Assembly: GCA_002452215.1 (NCBI GenBank)
Contig: DKCO01000044.1
Span: 1-22,474, forward strand
DNA: 22,474 nucleotides
Reading direction: 5' to 3'
From: Spirochaetales bacterium UBA6872
GTDB lineage: Bacteria > Spirochaetota > Spirochaetia > Sphaerochaetales > Sphaerochaetaceae
The first letter of the stretch is position 1, and every line of letters starts with the position of its first letter. The notes below the pieces were generated by a model that saw only the letters and a list, made by a program, of their open reading frames with translations, searched no databases and had not been told where the DNA came from. Positions 1-6,422 of this stretch are shown here, in pieces. A program made the position numbers and the translations under genes.

Positions 1-87
1 AAAATTGATTAAGGGTCACACCTCTGCTGGCAAATAAAATCATATTGCAAATAAACATATCTGGAAGACAAGTTTATATCAACCAAC

Positions 88-138
88 AAAAGCTCATTCT
101 TTTGCCTAATTCAATTCTAGCAATCAGAATGAGCTTTT
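88..138. terminator. Bidirectional terminator hairpin after mglC
   Basis: A perfect 13-bp inverted repeat (88-100 pairs with 126-138) encloses a 25-base loop that can itself fold (TTGC at 102-105 with GCAA at 120-123). On the minus strand the stem ends in GCTTTT just downstream of the mglC stop. On the plus strand it runs into a T-rich stretch (TTTTATCTTTTC), so it could also stop a plus-strand gene lying left of the window. Nothing else is seen in 1-169. Confidence 0.75.
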
Positions 139-169
139 ATCTTTTCTTCCAATCATCATCGATGAGAGA

Positions 170-1810
170 TTACTTTTTCTTTATGTATTTTACGCTATCC
201 ATAGAAACAGCAGCAATAATGATTACACCTTTGAAAACAAACTGAAGGTTTGTATCTATTCCCAGGAATGTCAAAGCATATGTCATGCCTTGGAATATCA
301 AAACACCCATTACAGCTCCGCCTATTTTACCGATTCCTCCATTGAAAGAAATACCTCCAACGACGCAAGCCGCTATAGCATCAAGCTCAAAACCTTGTCC
401 CGTACCAGCAGATGTATTTGCCCTGAAAGCCTCTAGAAAGGATCCGCACCCATAGAATATTCCTGCCATAAGGAATATCAAAAGAGTTGTTTTGAATACG
501 GATATTCCTGACACTGATGCAGCCTCGCTATTTCCACCCACAGCATACATATTCTTTCCGAAGACGGTCTTATTCCAGATGAACCATGCAATAATAATAG
601 CTACAACAGCAGGAATAATCAGCTTAGGGAATGTAATTAGATCACGCCCTATATACCCAAGTACCCACCTTCCGCCAATGAGATCCTTAATAGAACTGTC
701 AATACTGCCTGTTGGAGTACCAGATGTTCCGAAGAACAACAGCCCATAAATGATCAATTGGGTAGAAAGGGTTGTTATAAATGGGTGTATCTTTAATTTT
801 GCCGTGAAGAATCCAGCAAATAGTGAAAATGCAGAACACAGGATAATTGCAGAAAGCAAAGCAATAATGACTCTTAATGCCATAGGAATGCTGTCAAAAT
901 TCCAAGGACCCATTCCAAAGAATGTTACAATATTCGTTCCTTTATGAAGCAATAAGGATGTAGCAACAGACCCAAGAGCTACCATTCTTCCCACACTCAG
1001 ATCAGTTCCCGCCAATAAAATCAATCCAGCAACTCCAAGAGCATAGAACATCCTCGTCGAAGACTGCTCTAGAATTGTTAGGATATTGGGAATTGTGAAG
1101 AGATTCGAGTTTACCTTAATAGGTGCAATTGCAATACAAATAACGAAGAAAATCAAAATTGCAATATAAAGACCATTTGAAAGAAGAAATGAGTTGAATG
1201 AGAATGAAGCTTGATAGTTTTTGAATTTCAAGACTTGATCTTCCTTGAAACTGCTTTTCCCTCCCCTAAGCACTCTGTTTTCCTGTACATGATCGATGTA
1301 TGTTTGGTTTTTGATTGCTTTTGCATTGTTTATTGAAGAAACTCTCTTGTTTCTAGCCTCAATCAAGTGCGATTTCTCTTCATATTTGGCAACTTGGATC
1401 TCTTCCTTGATATTTAGATTCGAACCTGTGTCTTCCTTTATCTTGGCAATGCGATCAATACACTCCTTCTTTATCGATTGTTTTTCGACCAAGAAAAGCT
1501 TTTTTGCTTCTTCTATTTTCTTGTCCTCTTCTGCAAATACTTTTCTTTCATGATCCTTGTAAATCGAATTGGAGTAATCGACAGCTTCTCTCGAAAGCGC
1601 TTTTACCTTGTTCCTGTTTTCATGCTCGATCGCTTTAGCTTGTTCCAACTTATGCTTCAGTTCATTAAGCTTTGAGGATTTCTCTGTATTTTCTACACTT
1701 TTATCATGTTTGACTTCAATGATTTCTTCTCTCAAGGATCGGATTTTATATGTGCCATCTTTCATAAGAAGTTGCAAATCTTCTTGATATCTATCTAGTC
1801 TTGAATCCAT
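170..1810 (-). CDS. mglC: Galactose/glucose ABC transporter permease MglC with long coiled-coil N-terminal extension
   Basis: This is the inner-membrane permease of the mgl sugar importer (CUT2/ribose-type family), 546 aa. Residues from about 212 to the end match the MglC family: repeated hydrophobic segments, ALGVAGLILLAGTDLS, PFITTLSTQLIIYG, GGNSEAASVSG, ELDAIAACVVGG and a C-terminal DSVKYIKKK. Residues 1 to about 205 are extra compared with the E. coli protein (about 336 aa). They are highly charged (Lys/Glu-rich), hydrophobic-poor and heptad-like, so probably a cytoplasmic coiled coil. The start is supported by GGGAG six bases upstream of the ATG, and there is no internal Met just before the first membrane span, so the extension belongs to the gene. 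It is the last gene of the operon, 11 bases after mglA. The transport role is well supported; the role of the extension is unknown. Confidence 0.93.
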   Translation of the reverse strand: MDSRLDRYQEDLQLLMKDGTYKIRSLREEIIEVKHDKSVENTEKSSKLNELKHKLEQAKAIEHENRNKVKALSREAVDYSNSIYKDHERKVFAEEDKKIEEAKKLFLVEKQSIKKECIDRIAKIKEDTGSNLNIKEEIQVAKYEEKSHLIEARNKRVSSINNAKAIKNQTYIDHVQENRVLRGGKSSFKEDQVLKFKNYQASFSFNSFLLSNGLYIAILIFFVICIAIAPIKVNSNLFTIPNILTILEQSSTRMFYALGVAGLILLAGTDLSVGRMVALGSVATSLLLHKGTNIVTFFGMGPWNFDSIPMALRVIIALLSAIILCSAFSLFAGFFTAKLKIHPFITTLSTQLIIYGLLFFGTSGTPTGSIDSSIKDLIGGRWVLGYIGRDLITFPKLIIPAVVAIIIAWFIWNKTVFGKNMYAVGGNSEAASVSGISVFKTTLLIFLMAGIFYGCGSFLEAFRANTSAGTGQGFELDAIAACVVGGISFNGGIGKIGGAVMGVLIFQGMTYALTFLGIDTNLQFVFKGVIIIAAVSMDSVKYIKKK

Positions 1811-1821
1811 ATTAATCTCCC

Positions 1822-3315
1822 TTATAAATATTTAGCAGAAAGGCGCAGCAGTTCTTCCTGATTAGTATCCTTTGTGTTGACAATTCCAGAAATACGATGA
1901 TTTGACATAACGGCAATTCTGTTCGTAATACCAAGTATCTCAGGCATTTCAGAAGAAACAACTAGAATAGTCTTGCCTTCCTTTGCCATATTGATTATCA
2001 ATTGATAAATTTCATATTTAGCACCAACATCTATGCCCCTTGTTGGTTCATCCATCAAGAAAACATCAGGCTTTCTTTCTAGCCATTTTCCGATAATCAC
2101 TTTTTGTTGATTACCACCACTCAAGGCTGTAATAAGCTCATCGGTAGATGTACACTTCGTATTCATTTGCTTGATTTCCCTTTTGGTAGCCTCGTACATC
2201 TTTCTTTTGCTAATCATGCTGTTCTCCTTGTATTTTTCCATATTGGTAATACAAGTATTGAATTCAATTGAGCCTTTACCAAACATGCCATTTATCTTTC
2301 TTTCCTCTGTTACAAGAGCAAAGTTATGGTCCATTGCATCTTTGGAAGAAGTAAGAAACAGTCTTTTCTTATCAAGAAGGATATCTCCAGAAGAAATAGT
2401 CCTTATGCCAAATAGAGCCTCAAGCAGCTCGCTTCTGCCAGCTCCTACCAAGCCATAAAGACCAAAGATCTCCCCCTTTTTTACTGAAAATGATATATCT
2501 TCTAGCATCGGTTGGTATTTTGTGTATAGATTCTTGACCTCAAGATAATCTTCACCAGGATTATTATCGACATCCGGGAATCTTTTATCGAGAGATCTAC
2601 CTACCATTTGAGAAACAAGCTCACTCATTGTTGTATCTTTTATCTCTTTGAGAGACACCATTTTGCCATCTCTTAGTACTGCAACTTCATCACATATTTC
2701 AAAGATCTCATCCATTTTGTGGGAAATATATATAAATGAAACACCTTTAGCTTTTAAACTTCTGATAATAGAAAAAAGCTTTTGAACTTCTCTTTCTGTT
2801 AAAGATGATGTAGGTTCATCTAGTACGATTATTTTGGAATTATACGAGACAGCCTTTGCTATCTCTACCATCTGCCTTTGCGATACGCTCATTGTCCTCA
2901 TTATTTGATGAGGATCCACTGTCATTTTCAAAGAAGCAAAGATCTCATTTGCTTCTCTTTCCATTTTGTTTTCGTCAACAACACCATGTCGGACGGGATA
3001 TCTACCTAAAAAAAGATTATCGACAACAGTTCTGTCCAGACATTGATTCAATTCTTGATGAACCATTGCAACGCCATTTTCCAATGCATCTTTTGGATTT
3101 TTAAAATCTATGATTTTGCCTGAGAGTAAAAAATCACCCTCATCTTTCGCGTAGATGCCAAACAAACATTTCATCATAGTAGATTTTCCAGCGCCATTTT
3201 CGCCCATCAGTCCTAGTACATGACCTTTCTCTACGCTCAGATTAATTCCATCCAATACCTTGTTTTTTCCAAATGACTTAGACAAGTCTTTTATTTCCAA
3301 TGCAAATTCTTTCAT
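1822..3315 (-). CDS. mglA: Galactose/glucose ABC transporter ATP-binding protein MglA
   Basis: This 497-aa tandem ATPase energises the mgl importer at the cytoplasmic face of the membrane. The first ABC domain has Walker A GENGAGKST (residues 38-46), a degenerate signature (MSVSQRQMVEIAKA) and Walker B IIVLDEPTSSL. The second has a degenerate Walker A (GLVGAGRSELL, Arg in place of Lys), a full signature LSGGNQQK and Walker B VFLMDEPTRGIDVG. A degenerate second P-loop is normal for MglA/RbsA/XylG proteins. I chose the ATG at 3315 over the TTG one codon upstream because GAGG sits five bases before it. It lies between mglB and mglC in one orientation; the 67-base gap to mglB holds a hairpin, and the gap to mglC is 11 bases. 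Confidence 0.96.
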   Translation of the reverse strand: MKEFALEIKDLSKSFGKNKVLDGINLSVEKGHVLGLMGENGAGKSTMMKCLFGIYAKDEGDFLLSGKIIDFKNPKDALENGVAMVHQELNQCLDRTVVDNLFLGRYPVRHGVVDENKMEREANEIFASLKMTVDPHQIMRTMSVSQRQMVEIAKAVSYNSKIIVLDEPTSSLTEREVQKLFSIIRSLKAKGVSFIYISHKMDEIFEICDEVAVLRDGKMVSLKEIKDTTMSELVSQMVGRSLDKRFPDVDNNPGEDYLEVKNLYTKYQPMLEDISFSVKKGEIFGLYGLVGAGRSELLEALFGIRTISSGDILLDKKRLFLTSSKDAMDHNFALVTEERKINGMFGKGSIEFNTCITNMEKYKENSMISKRKMYEATKREIKQMNTKCTSTDELITALSGGNQQKVIIGKWLERKPDVFLMDEPTRGIDVGAKYEIYQLIINMAKEGKTILVVSSEMPEILGITNRIAVMSNHRISGIVNTKDTNQEELLRLSAKYL

Positions 3316-3332
3316 CAAATCCTCTTATAGAA

Positions 3333-3364
3333 AAGCATGCATCTCCCAATGGAAGAGCATGCTT
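3333..3364 (-). promoter_or_regulatory. Intercistronic hairpin between mglB and mglA
   Basis: AAGCATGC (3333-3340) pairs with GCATGCTT (3357-3364), and an inner TCTTCC/GGGAGA stem extends it to about 14 bp. On the minus strand it is followed by TTTTCTAT, so it resembles a leaky terminator. A hairpin here could protect the upstream mglB message and reduce read-through into mglA, giving excess binding protein over transporter, as is common in binding-protein operons. The structure is seen; the effect is inferred. Confidence 0.6.
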
Positions 3365-3382
3365 GTTTTTGCCAACTAGATA

Positions 3383-4586
3383 TTAATACTTTAGCTTATC
3401 AAGATAGTCTGGAGCTGAATTTGTCTTGACGATATTGAGTGCATAAGCATCAAAATTGTTAAGGTTTGTAAATTTATCAAGACATGTTGCTTCGCTCTGT
3501 CCATCGCCTTGTACTACTGTTAGTTCAATATTCAATAGAGGAGCATAGTAGTTGAGAGCTGGCAAGTAAGATGAGGACAAGAAGTTATCAGCTGCATTGT
3601 AAATTGTAAGCAATACTTTCTTCTTTGGAGCGTCTGTCTGCTTGATTCCGCTATCTCTTGTGCCTGCCTTGTACTGTGTCCAGTTTGAAGCATTTACGCC
3701 AGAGTTTGCAGCCATAACAGCCTTTTCATCAGCCCAATATGAAACAGGTGCAGAGATCTGATTGCCATACTTATCTGGTGCTGTAATACCCTTTGTATAG
3801 ACATCTTCACCAGTCAAGCCATCAAGAAGGTTTCTGAGAACTTGCAATGTTGCTGTAGCTTGAGCATCTACGTTCTGGGAAACTGTACCAGTAAGTTTTC
3901 CCTCTCCGATCGCATCGATTGCATCTGCGTTTGCATCATATCCGAAGATAGGTACACCTGCTGGATAGTTAGATGCTTGCAAACAACCCATTGCCATACC
4001 ATCGTTATTTGAAACGACCATGTCGATCTGGTTGCCATATTTTGTTGCCCATCCACCCATAGCTTCAGTTGCAGCATTTGCATTCCATGTTGAACCATCT
4101 GTACCAGTCATTGCCTTTCCCTCAAGTTCAACAACTTTCAATGTTTTTCCACCAACAACAACAGAGCCTTCTTTTACCTTTCCTGGGTCAGTAGAACCAT
4201 TCCATGTACCGAGAGCCTCTCTGATACCTTTTGTTCTTGCTTTTGAGTCGTTATGTCCAACATCTCCTATGCAAAGAACATATCCAAGGATTCCATCACC
4301 GTTTCTATCAACAATAGCTGGATCGGCAGAAGAAAGGTAGTCAGTAATCAATTTCCCTTGAACAGCACCTCCTGCTGCTGCATCGAAGCCAACATAGTAT
4401 GTCGAATCATTCCAATTCATGCTATCCATATCGATAACACCTGTAGTTGGATCAGACGGCTGTCTGTTAAAGAAAACAACAGGCTTATCTTTGTTTGGAA
4501 CAACGTTAGAAGCTTCTGCCCCCCTGAGCAAAAATAGCAGAAGAAGCGATTAATGCAATTAGAAGTACAATGCAAAACCTTTTCAT
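3383..4586 (-). CDS. mglB: Glucose/galactose-binding periplasmic protein MglB, circularly permuted, frameshifted at signal peptide
   Basis: Solute-binding protein (Peripla_BP_4 type) that feeds sugar to MglAC. The ATG at 4586 has AAGGAG eight bases upstream and encodes a signal peptide (MKRFCIVLLIALIASSAIFA, then Gln). A C6 run on the plus strand (4519-4524) then throws it out of frame to a TAA; five bases would restore a continuous 400-aa protein. The long frame itself runs from 4531 (TTG, no signal) to 3383. The order of the fold is permuted: the mature protein begins at DKPVVFFNRQP, which matches E. coli MglB near residue 91, while the usual N-terminal part (VLLTIYNAADNF onward) is at the C-terminus, about residue 324 to 400. 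Ligand residues are conserved: FFN, GHNDSKAR, the Trp of STWN, NNDGMAMG, FGYDAN, SQN and ADNF. A DRNGDG calcium-type loop is also present. No lipobox is visible. The break could be a sequencing error, phase variation or a true lesion. Confidence 0.9.
4519..4524. repeat. G6/C6 homopolymer at mglB frameshift
   Basis: Six C on the plus strand (G6 in mglB). With six the signal-peptide frame stops after GGRSF; with five it reads AQGAEAS and joins the main MglB frame. It is the only change needed to repair the gene. Confidence 0.8.
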
Positions 4587-4612
4587 AGTATTTTCTCCTT
4601 TTTTATAAAACT

Positions 4613-4640
4613 ATTTTAAATCGGAAATTGGATTTTGCAA
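4613..4640 (-). promoter_or_regulatory. Probable sigma-70 promoter of the mgl operon
   Basis: On the minus strand TTGCAA (4635-4640) and TAAAAT (4613-4618) are separated by 16 bases. Transcription would start near 4606, about 20 bases before the mglB ATG at 4586, which has a good ribosome binding site. No clear operator was identified. Confidence 0.55.
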
Positions 4641-4770
4641 TCTTTTTCATAAAAAGGAATTTTCTAACATCCAACTTGCTCTTTTAACCATCAAAGAAGC
4701 AAAAGCATCTACAGATTCGTACTTGATTATCTTCTTTCATTTTCTTAAATTCATATGAGGAGTGGAAGAG

Positions 4771-5019
4771 ATGAAAAACATATCATATAAAACAACTGGC
4801 GTTTGTGCTCGAGAGATTCATTTTACATTAGATGACAATAATTGCATTCACAATCTACGATTTGATGGCGGATGCAATGGCAATCTGAAGGCAATCGGCA
4901 AGCTTTGCGAAGGCCAGTCCGCCGATAAGATAATCAATCTTCTCAAAGGTAATCTATGTGGCTCAAAAGCCACTAGTTGCGCAGATCAACTTGCAAAAGC
5001 TCTGGAGAAGAATGTCTAG
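4771..5019 (+). CDS. TSCPD domain protein (TIGR03905-like)
   Basis: An 82-aa protein resembling the small stand-alone TSCPD-domain family: a MKNISYKTTGVCA start, a DGGCNGNL motif, CEGQSADKI, and a C-terminal LCGSKATSCADQLAKAL that corresponds to the TSCPD motif. The domain is related to one found at the C-terminus of some vitamin-B12-dependent ribonucleotide reductases; the stand-alone proteins have no firmly established function. Five cysteines could bind metal. I chose the ATG at 4771 rather than the GTG at 4762 because AGGAG (4758-4762) sits eight bases before the ATG and overlaps the GTG. It is divergent from mglB and convergent with the ORF ending at 5056. Confidence 0.85.
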   Translation: MKNISYKTTGVCAREIHFTLDDNNCIHNLRFDGGCNGNLKAIGKLCEGQSADKIINLLKGNLCGSKATSCADQLAKALEKNV

Positions 5020-5048
5020 CAAATGGAAATGGTAAATTCTTCCATTTG
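5020..5048. terminator. Hairpin between convergent genes
   Basis: CAAATGGAA (5020-5028) and TTCCATTTG (5040-5048) form a perfect 9-bp stem with an 11-base loop immediately after the stop codon at 5017-5019. Neither side has a strong T run, so termination would be weak or factor-assisted. The stem may simply protect the 3' end of the message. Confidence 0.45.
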
Positions 5049-5055
5049 AAGAAAG

Positions 5056-5391
5056 TCATCTATTAAACGATGAAAGAAGAAACCCTACAAAATCATAGTA
5101 AATTGATTTATCAGCGAAGACTTCACCATCTTCGATGAGGATTGAAGTAAGCGACAAAGCGCTAATGACTTCGTTTAAGTCCAAGAGTTCATCATTTTCG
5201 ATTTTAGCTATAAACAATGGCAAAGTATCTTTTCGGAAAAGAGCATTGCCATGCGAAACTTCCCAAAGTTCAATACGCGATAAAACCGATACTTGGCTTA
5301 TCCATAATGAGATATATTTTTCCGGATTCGATACGAATCTTGATGCGTATTCGCTCAAGCTATAATAATCGTCAAAATCAGATTCGTTCAT
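5056..5391 (-). CDS. Hypothetical protein downstream of rpsG
   Basis: An open frame of 111 aa from the ATG at 5391 (begins MNESDFDDYYSLSEYA, ends VGFLLSSFNR). The frame continues upstream to 5436, overlapping the rpsG end, but the ATG just after the rpsG hairpin is the more natural start. The protein is acidic (Asp/Glu-rich) with alternating hydrophobic segments (ISLWISQVSVLSRIELWEV, VISALSLTSILI), no signal peptide and no membrane span. I recognise no family. No convincing ribosome binding site precedes the start, and a strong hairpin separates it from rpsG, so expression may be low. It occupies the place where fusA follows rpsG in many bacteria. Confidence 0.5.
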   Translation of the reverse strand: MNESDFDDYYSLSEYASRFVSNPEKYISLWISQVSVLSRIELWEVSHGNALFRKDTLPLFIAKIENDELLDLNEVISALSLTSILIEDGEVFADKSIYYDFVGFLLSSFNR

Positions 5392-5398
5392 ACATAGA

Positions 5399-5423
5399 AA
5401 TGGACCGGTTTTCCCGGTCCATT
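5399..5423 (-). terminator. Strong hairpin just after rpsG
   Basis: A perfect 10-bp stem, AATGGACCGG (5399-5408) with CCGGTCCATT (5414-5423), and a 5-base loop (GAAAA on the minus strand). It starts seven bases after the rpsG stop codon (5430-5432). The minus-strand 3' side continues only as TCTATG, so the T run is weak. It most likely ends the ribosomal/RNA polymerase transcript or protects its 3' end. Confidence 0.65.
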
Positions 5424-5429
5424 GCACAT

Positions 5430-5897
5430 CTACCATCTGATATGGCTGAATGCTTTGTTGGCTTCTGCCATGCGGTGTACATCTTCCTTCTTCTTGAAGG
5501 CTGATCCTGTCGAGTTGTATGCATCAACAAGCTCATCTGCAAGCTTGTCAGCCATGCTCTTGCCATTTCTTGCACGAGCTGCTGCAATAATCCATCTCAT
5601 GGAAAGAGCTTCTCTTCTCTCTTCTCTAATCTCAACTGGAACTTGGTATGTTGCACCACCAACTCTTCTGGATTTAATCTCGACTACAGGCTTAACGTTA
5701 TCGACAGCCTTGTAAAACACATCGAGAGCATTCTCTCCAGTCTTAGCACCAACATTCTCAAGTGCAGAATAAAGTATGCGAGCTGAAATAGACTTCTTGC
5801 CATCAACCATCATTCTGCAAATAAACTTCTCAACTACAGTGCTATTGTAGATAGCATCTGGCTCAACCTTTCTAACAGGGGTCTTAAGTCTTGACAT
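5430..5897 (-). CDS. rpsG: 30S ribosomal protein S7
   Basis: 155 aa, the usual length for bacterial S7, which nucleates assembly of the 30S head by binding the 3' domain of 16S rRNA. Recognisable segments include an N-terminal SRLKTPVRKVEPDAIYNS, KFICRMMVDGKKSIS, ENALDVFYKAVDNVKP, RRVGGATYQVPVEI and RMAEANKAFSHIRW at the end. The start has AGGAGGAAGG upstream. It follows rpsL by 18 bases, the conserved str-operon pairing, but fusA does not follow. Together they end the long minus-strand cluster. S7 represses its own operon in E. coli; no such site was identified here. Confidence 0.97.
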   Translation of the reverse strand: MSRLKTPVRKVEPDAIYNSTVVEKFICRMMVDGKKSISARILYSALENVGAKTGENALDVFYKAVDNVKPVVEIKSRRVGGATYQVPVEIREERREALSMRWIIAAARARNGKSMADKLADELVDAYNSTGSAFKKKEDVHRMAEANKAFSHIRW

Positions 5898-5915
5898 AGT
5901 TCTACCTTCCTCCTA

Positions 5916-6290
5916 TTAGGCCTTTGGCTTCTTTGCACCGTACTTAGAGCGGCTTCTCTTTCTGTCATTAACACCGAGTGTATCCTTGGAACCTCTGATG
6001 ATGTGGTATCTTACACCAGGAAGGTCCTTGACTCTTCCACCTCTGATAAGAACAACTGAGTGCTCTTGGAGGTTATGTCCTATACCAGGGATATAAGCGG
6101 TTACTTCAATTCCATTCGAAAGGCGAACTCTGGCTACTTTTCTAAGAGCAGAGTTAGGCTTCTTAGGAGTTACTGTCATAACTCTTGTGCAAACACCTCT
6201 CTTTTGTGGGCATCCCTCAAGAGCTGGAGACTTTGTCTTGCTCTTGGAAGTTGATCTACCCTTCCTAATTAGCTGATTAATTGTAGGCAT
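5916..6290 (-). CDS. rpsL: 30S ribosomal protein S12
   Basis: 124 aa, decoding-centre protein of the 30S subunit. It begins MPTINQLIRKGR, the conserved S12 start; the frame stays open 19 codons further upstream, but AAGGAG ten bases before the ATG at 6290 fixes this start. The loop PKKPNSALRKVA and the GGRVKDLPGVRYH segment carry the Lys residues at the two positions known for streptomycin-resistance mutations, so both are wild type. The tail GVNDRKRSRSKYGAKKPK is typical. It lies 132 bases after rpoC and 18 bases before rpsG. Confidence 0.97.
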   Translation of the reverse strand: MPTINQLIRKGRSTSKSKTKSPALEGCPQKRGVCTRVMTVTPKKPNSALRKVARVRLSNGIEVTAYIPGIGHNLQEHSVVLIRGGRVKDLPGVRYHIIRGSKDTLGVNDRKRSRSKYGAKKPKA

Positions 6291-6370
6291 CTTAATGACG
6301 CTCCTTATCTTGATTGATTCAGGTAAAAACCCAAATCGATGCCGCAATGCGACATTTATATTAAACTATG

Positions 6371-6421
6371 GTCAGCATGAGCTGACATCAAACAAACCTC
6401 GAAGAGAGGCGCCAACAGGCG
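6371..6421 (-). promoter_or_regulatory. Hairpins in the rpoC-rpsL gap
   Basis: In minus-strand order the gap contains CGCC/GGCG (6410-6421, 4-base loop), CCTC/GAGG (6397-6409, 5-base loop) followed by TTTGTTTG, and GTCAGC/GCTGAC (6371-6386, 6-bp stem, 4-base loop). The second resembles a weak terminator directly after the rpoC stop codon at 6423-6425. The set may act as an attenuator or processing site separating rpoC from the rpsL-rpsG pair. No convincing promoter was found in the gap. Confidence 0.4.
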
Positions 6422-6422
6422 T

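Noticed and set aside
45..245. Plus-strand 66-codon frame at the window start
   Set aside because: It crosses the terminator hairpin and the end of mglC, and looks random.
6291..6347. Upstream rpsL start
   Set aside because: The conserved MPTINQL start with its own AAGGAG box is 19 codons downstream.
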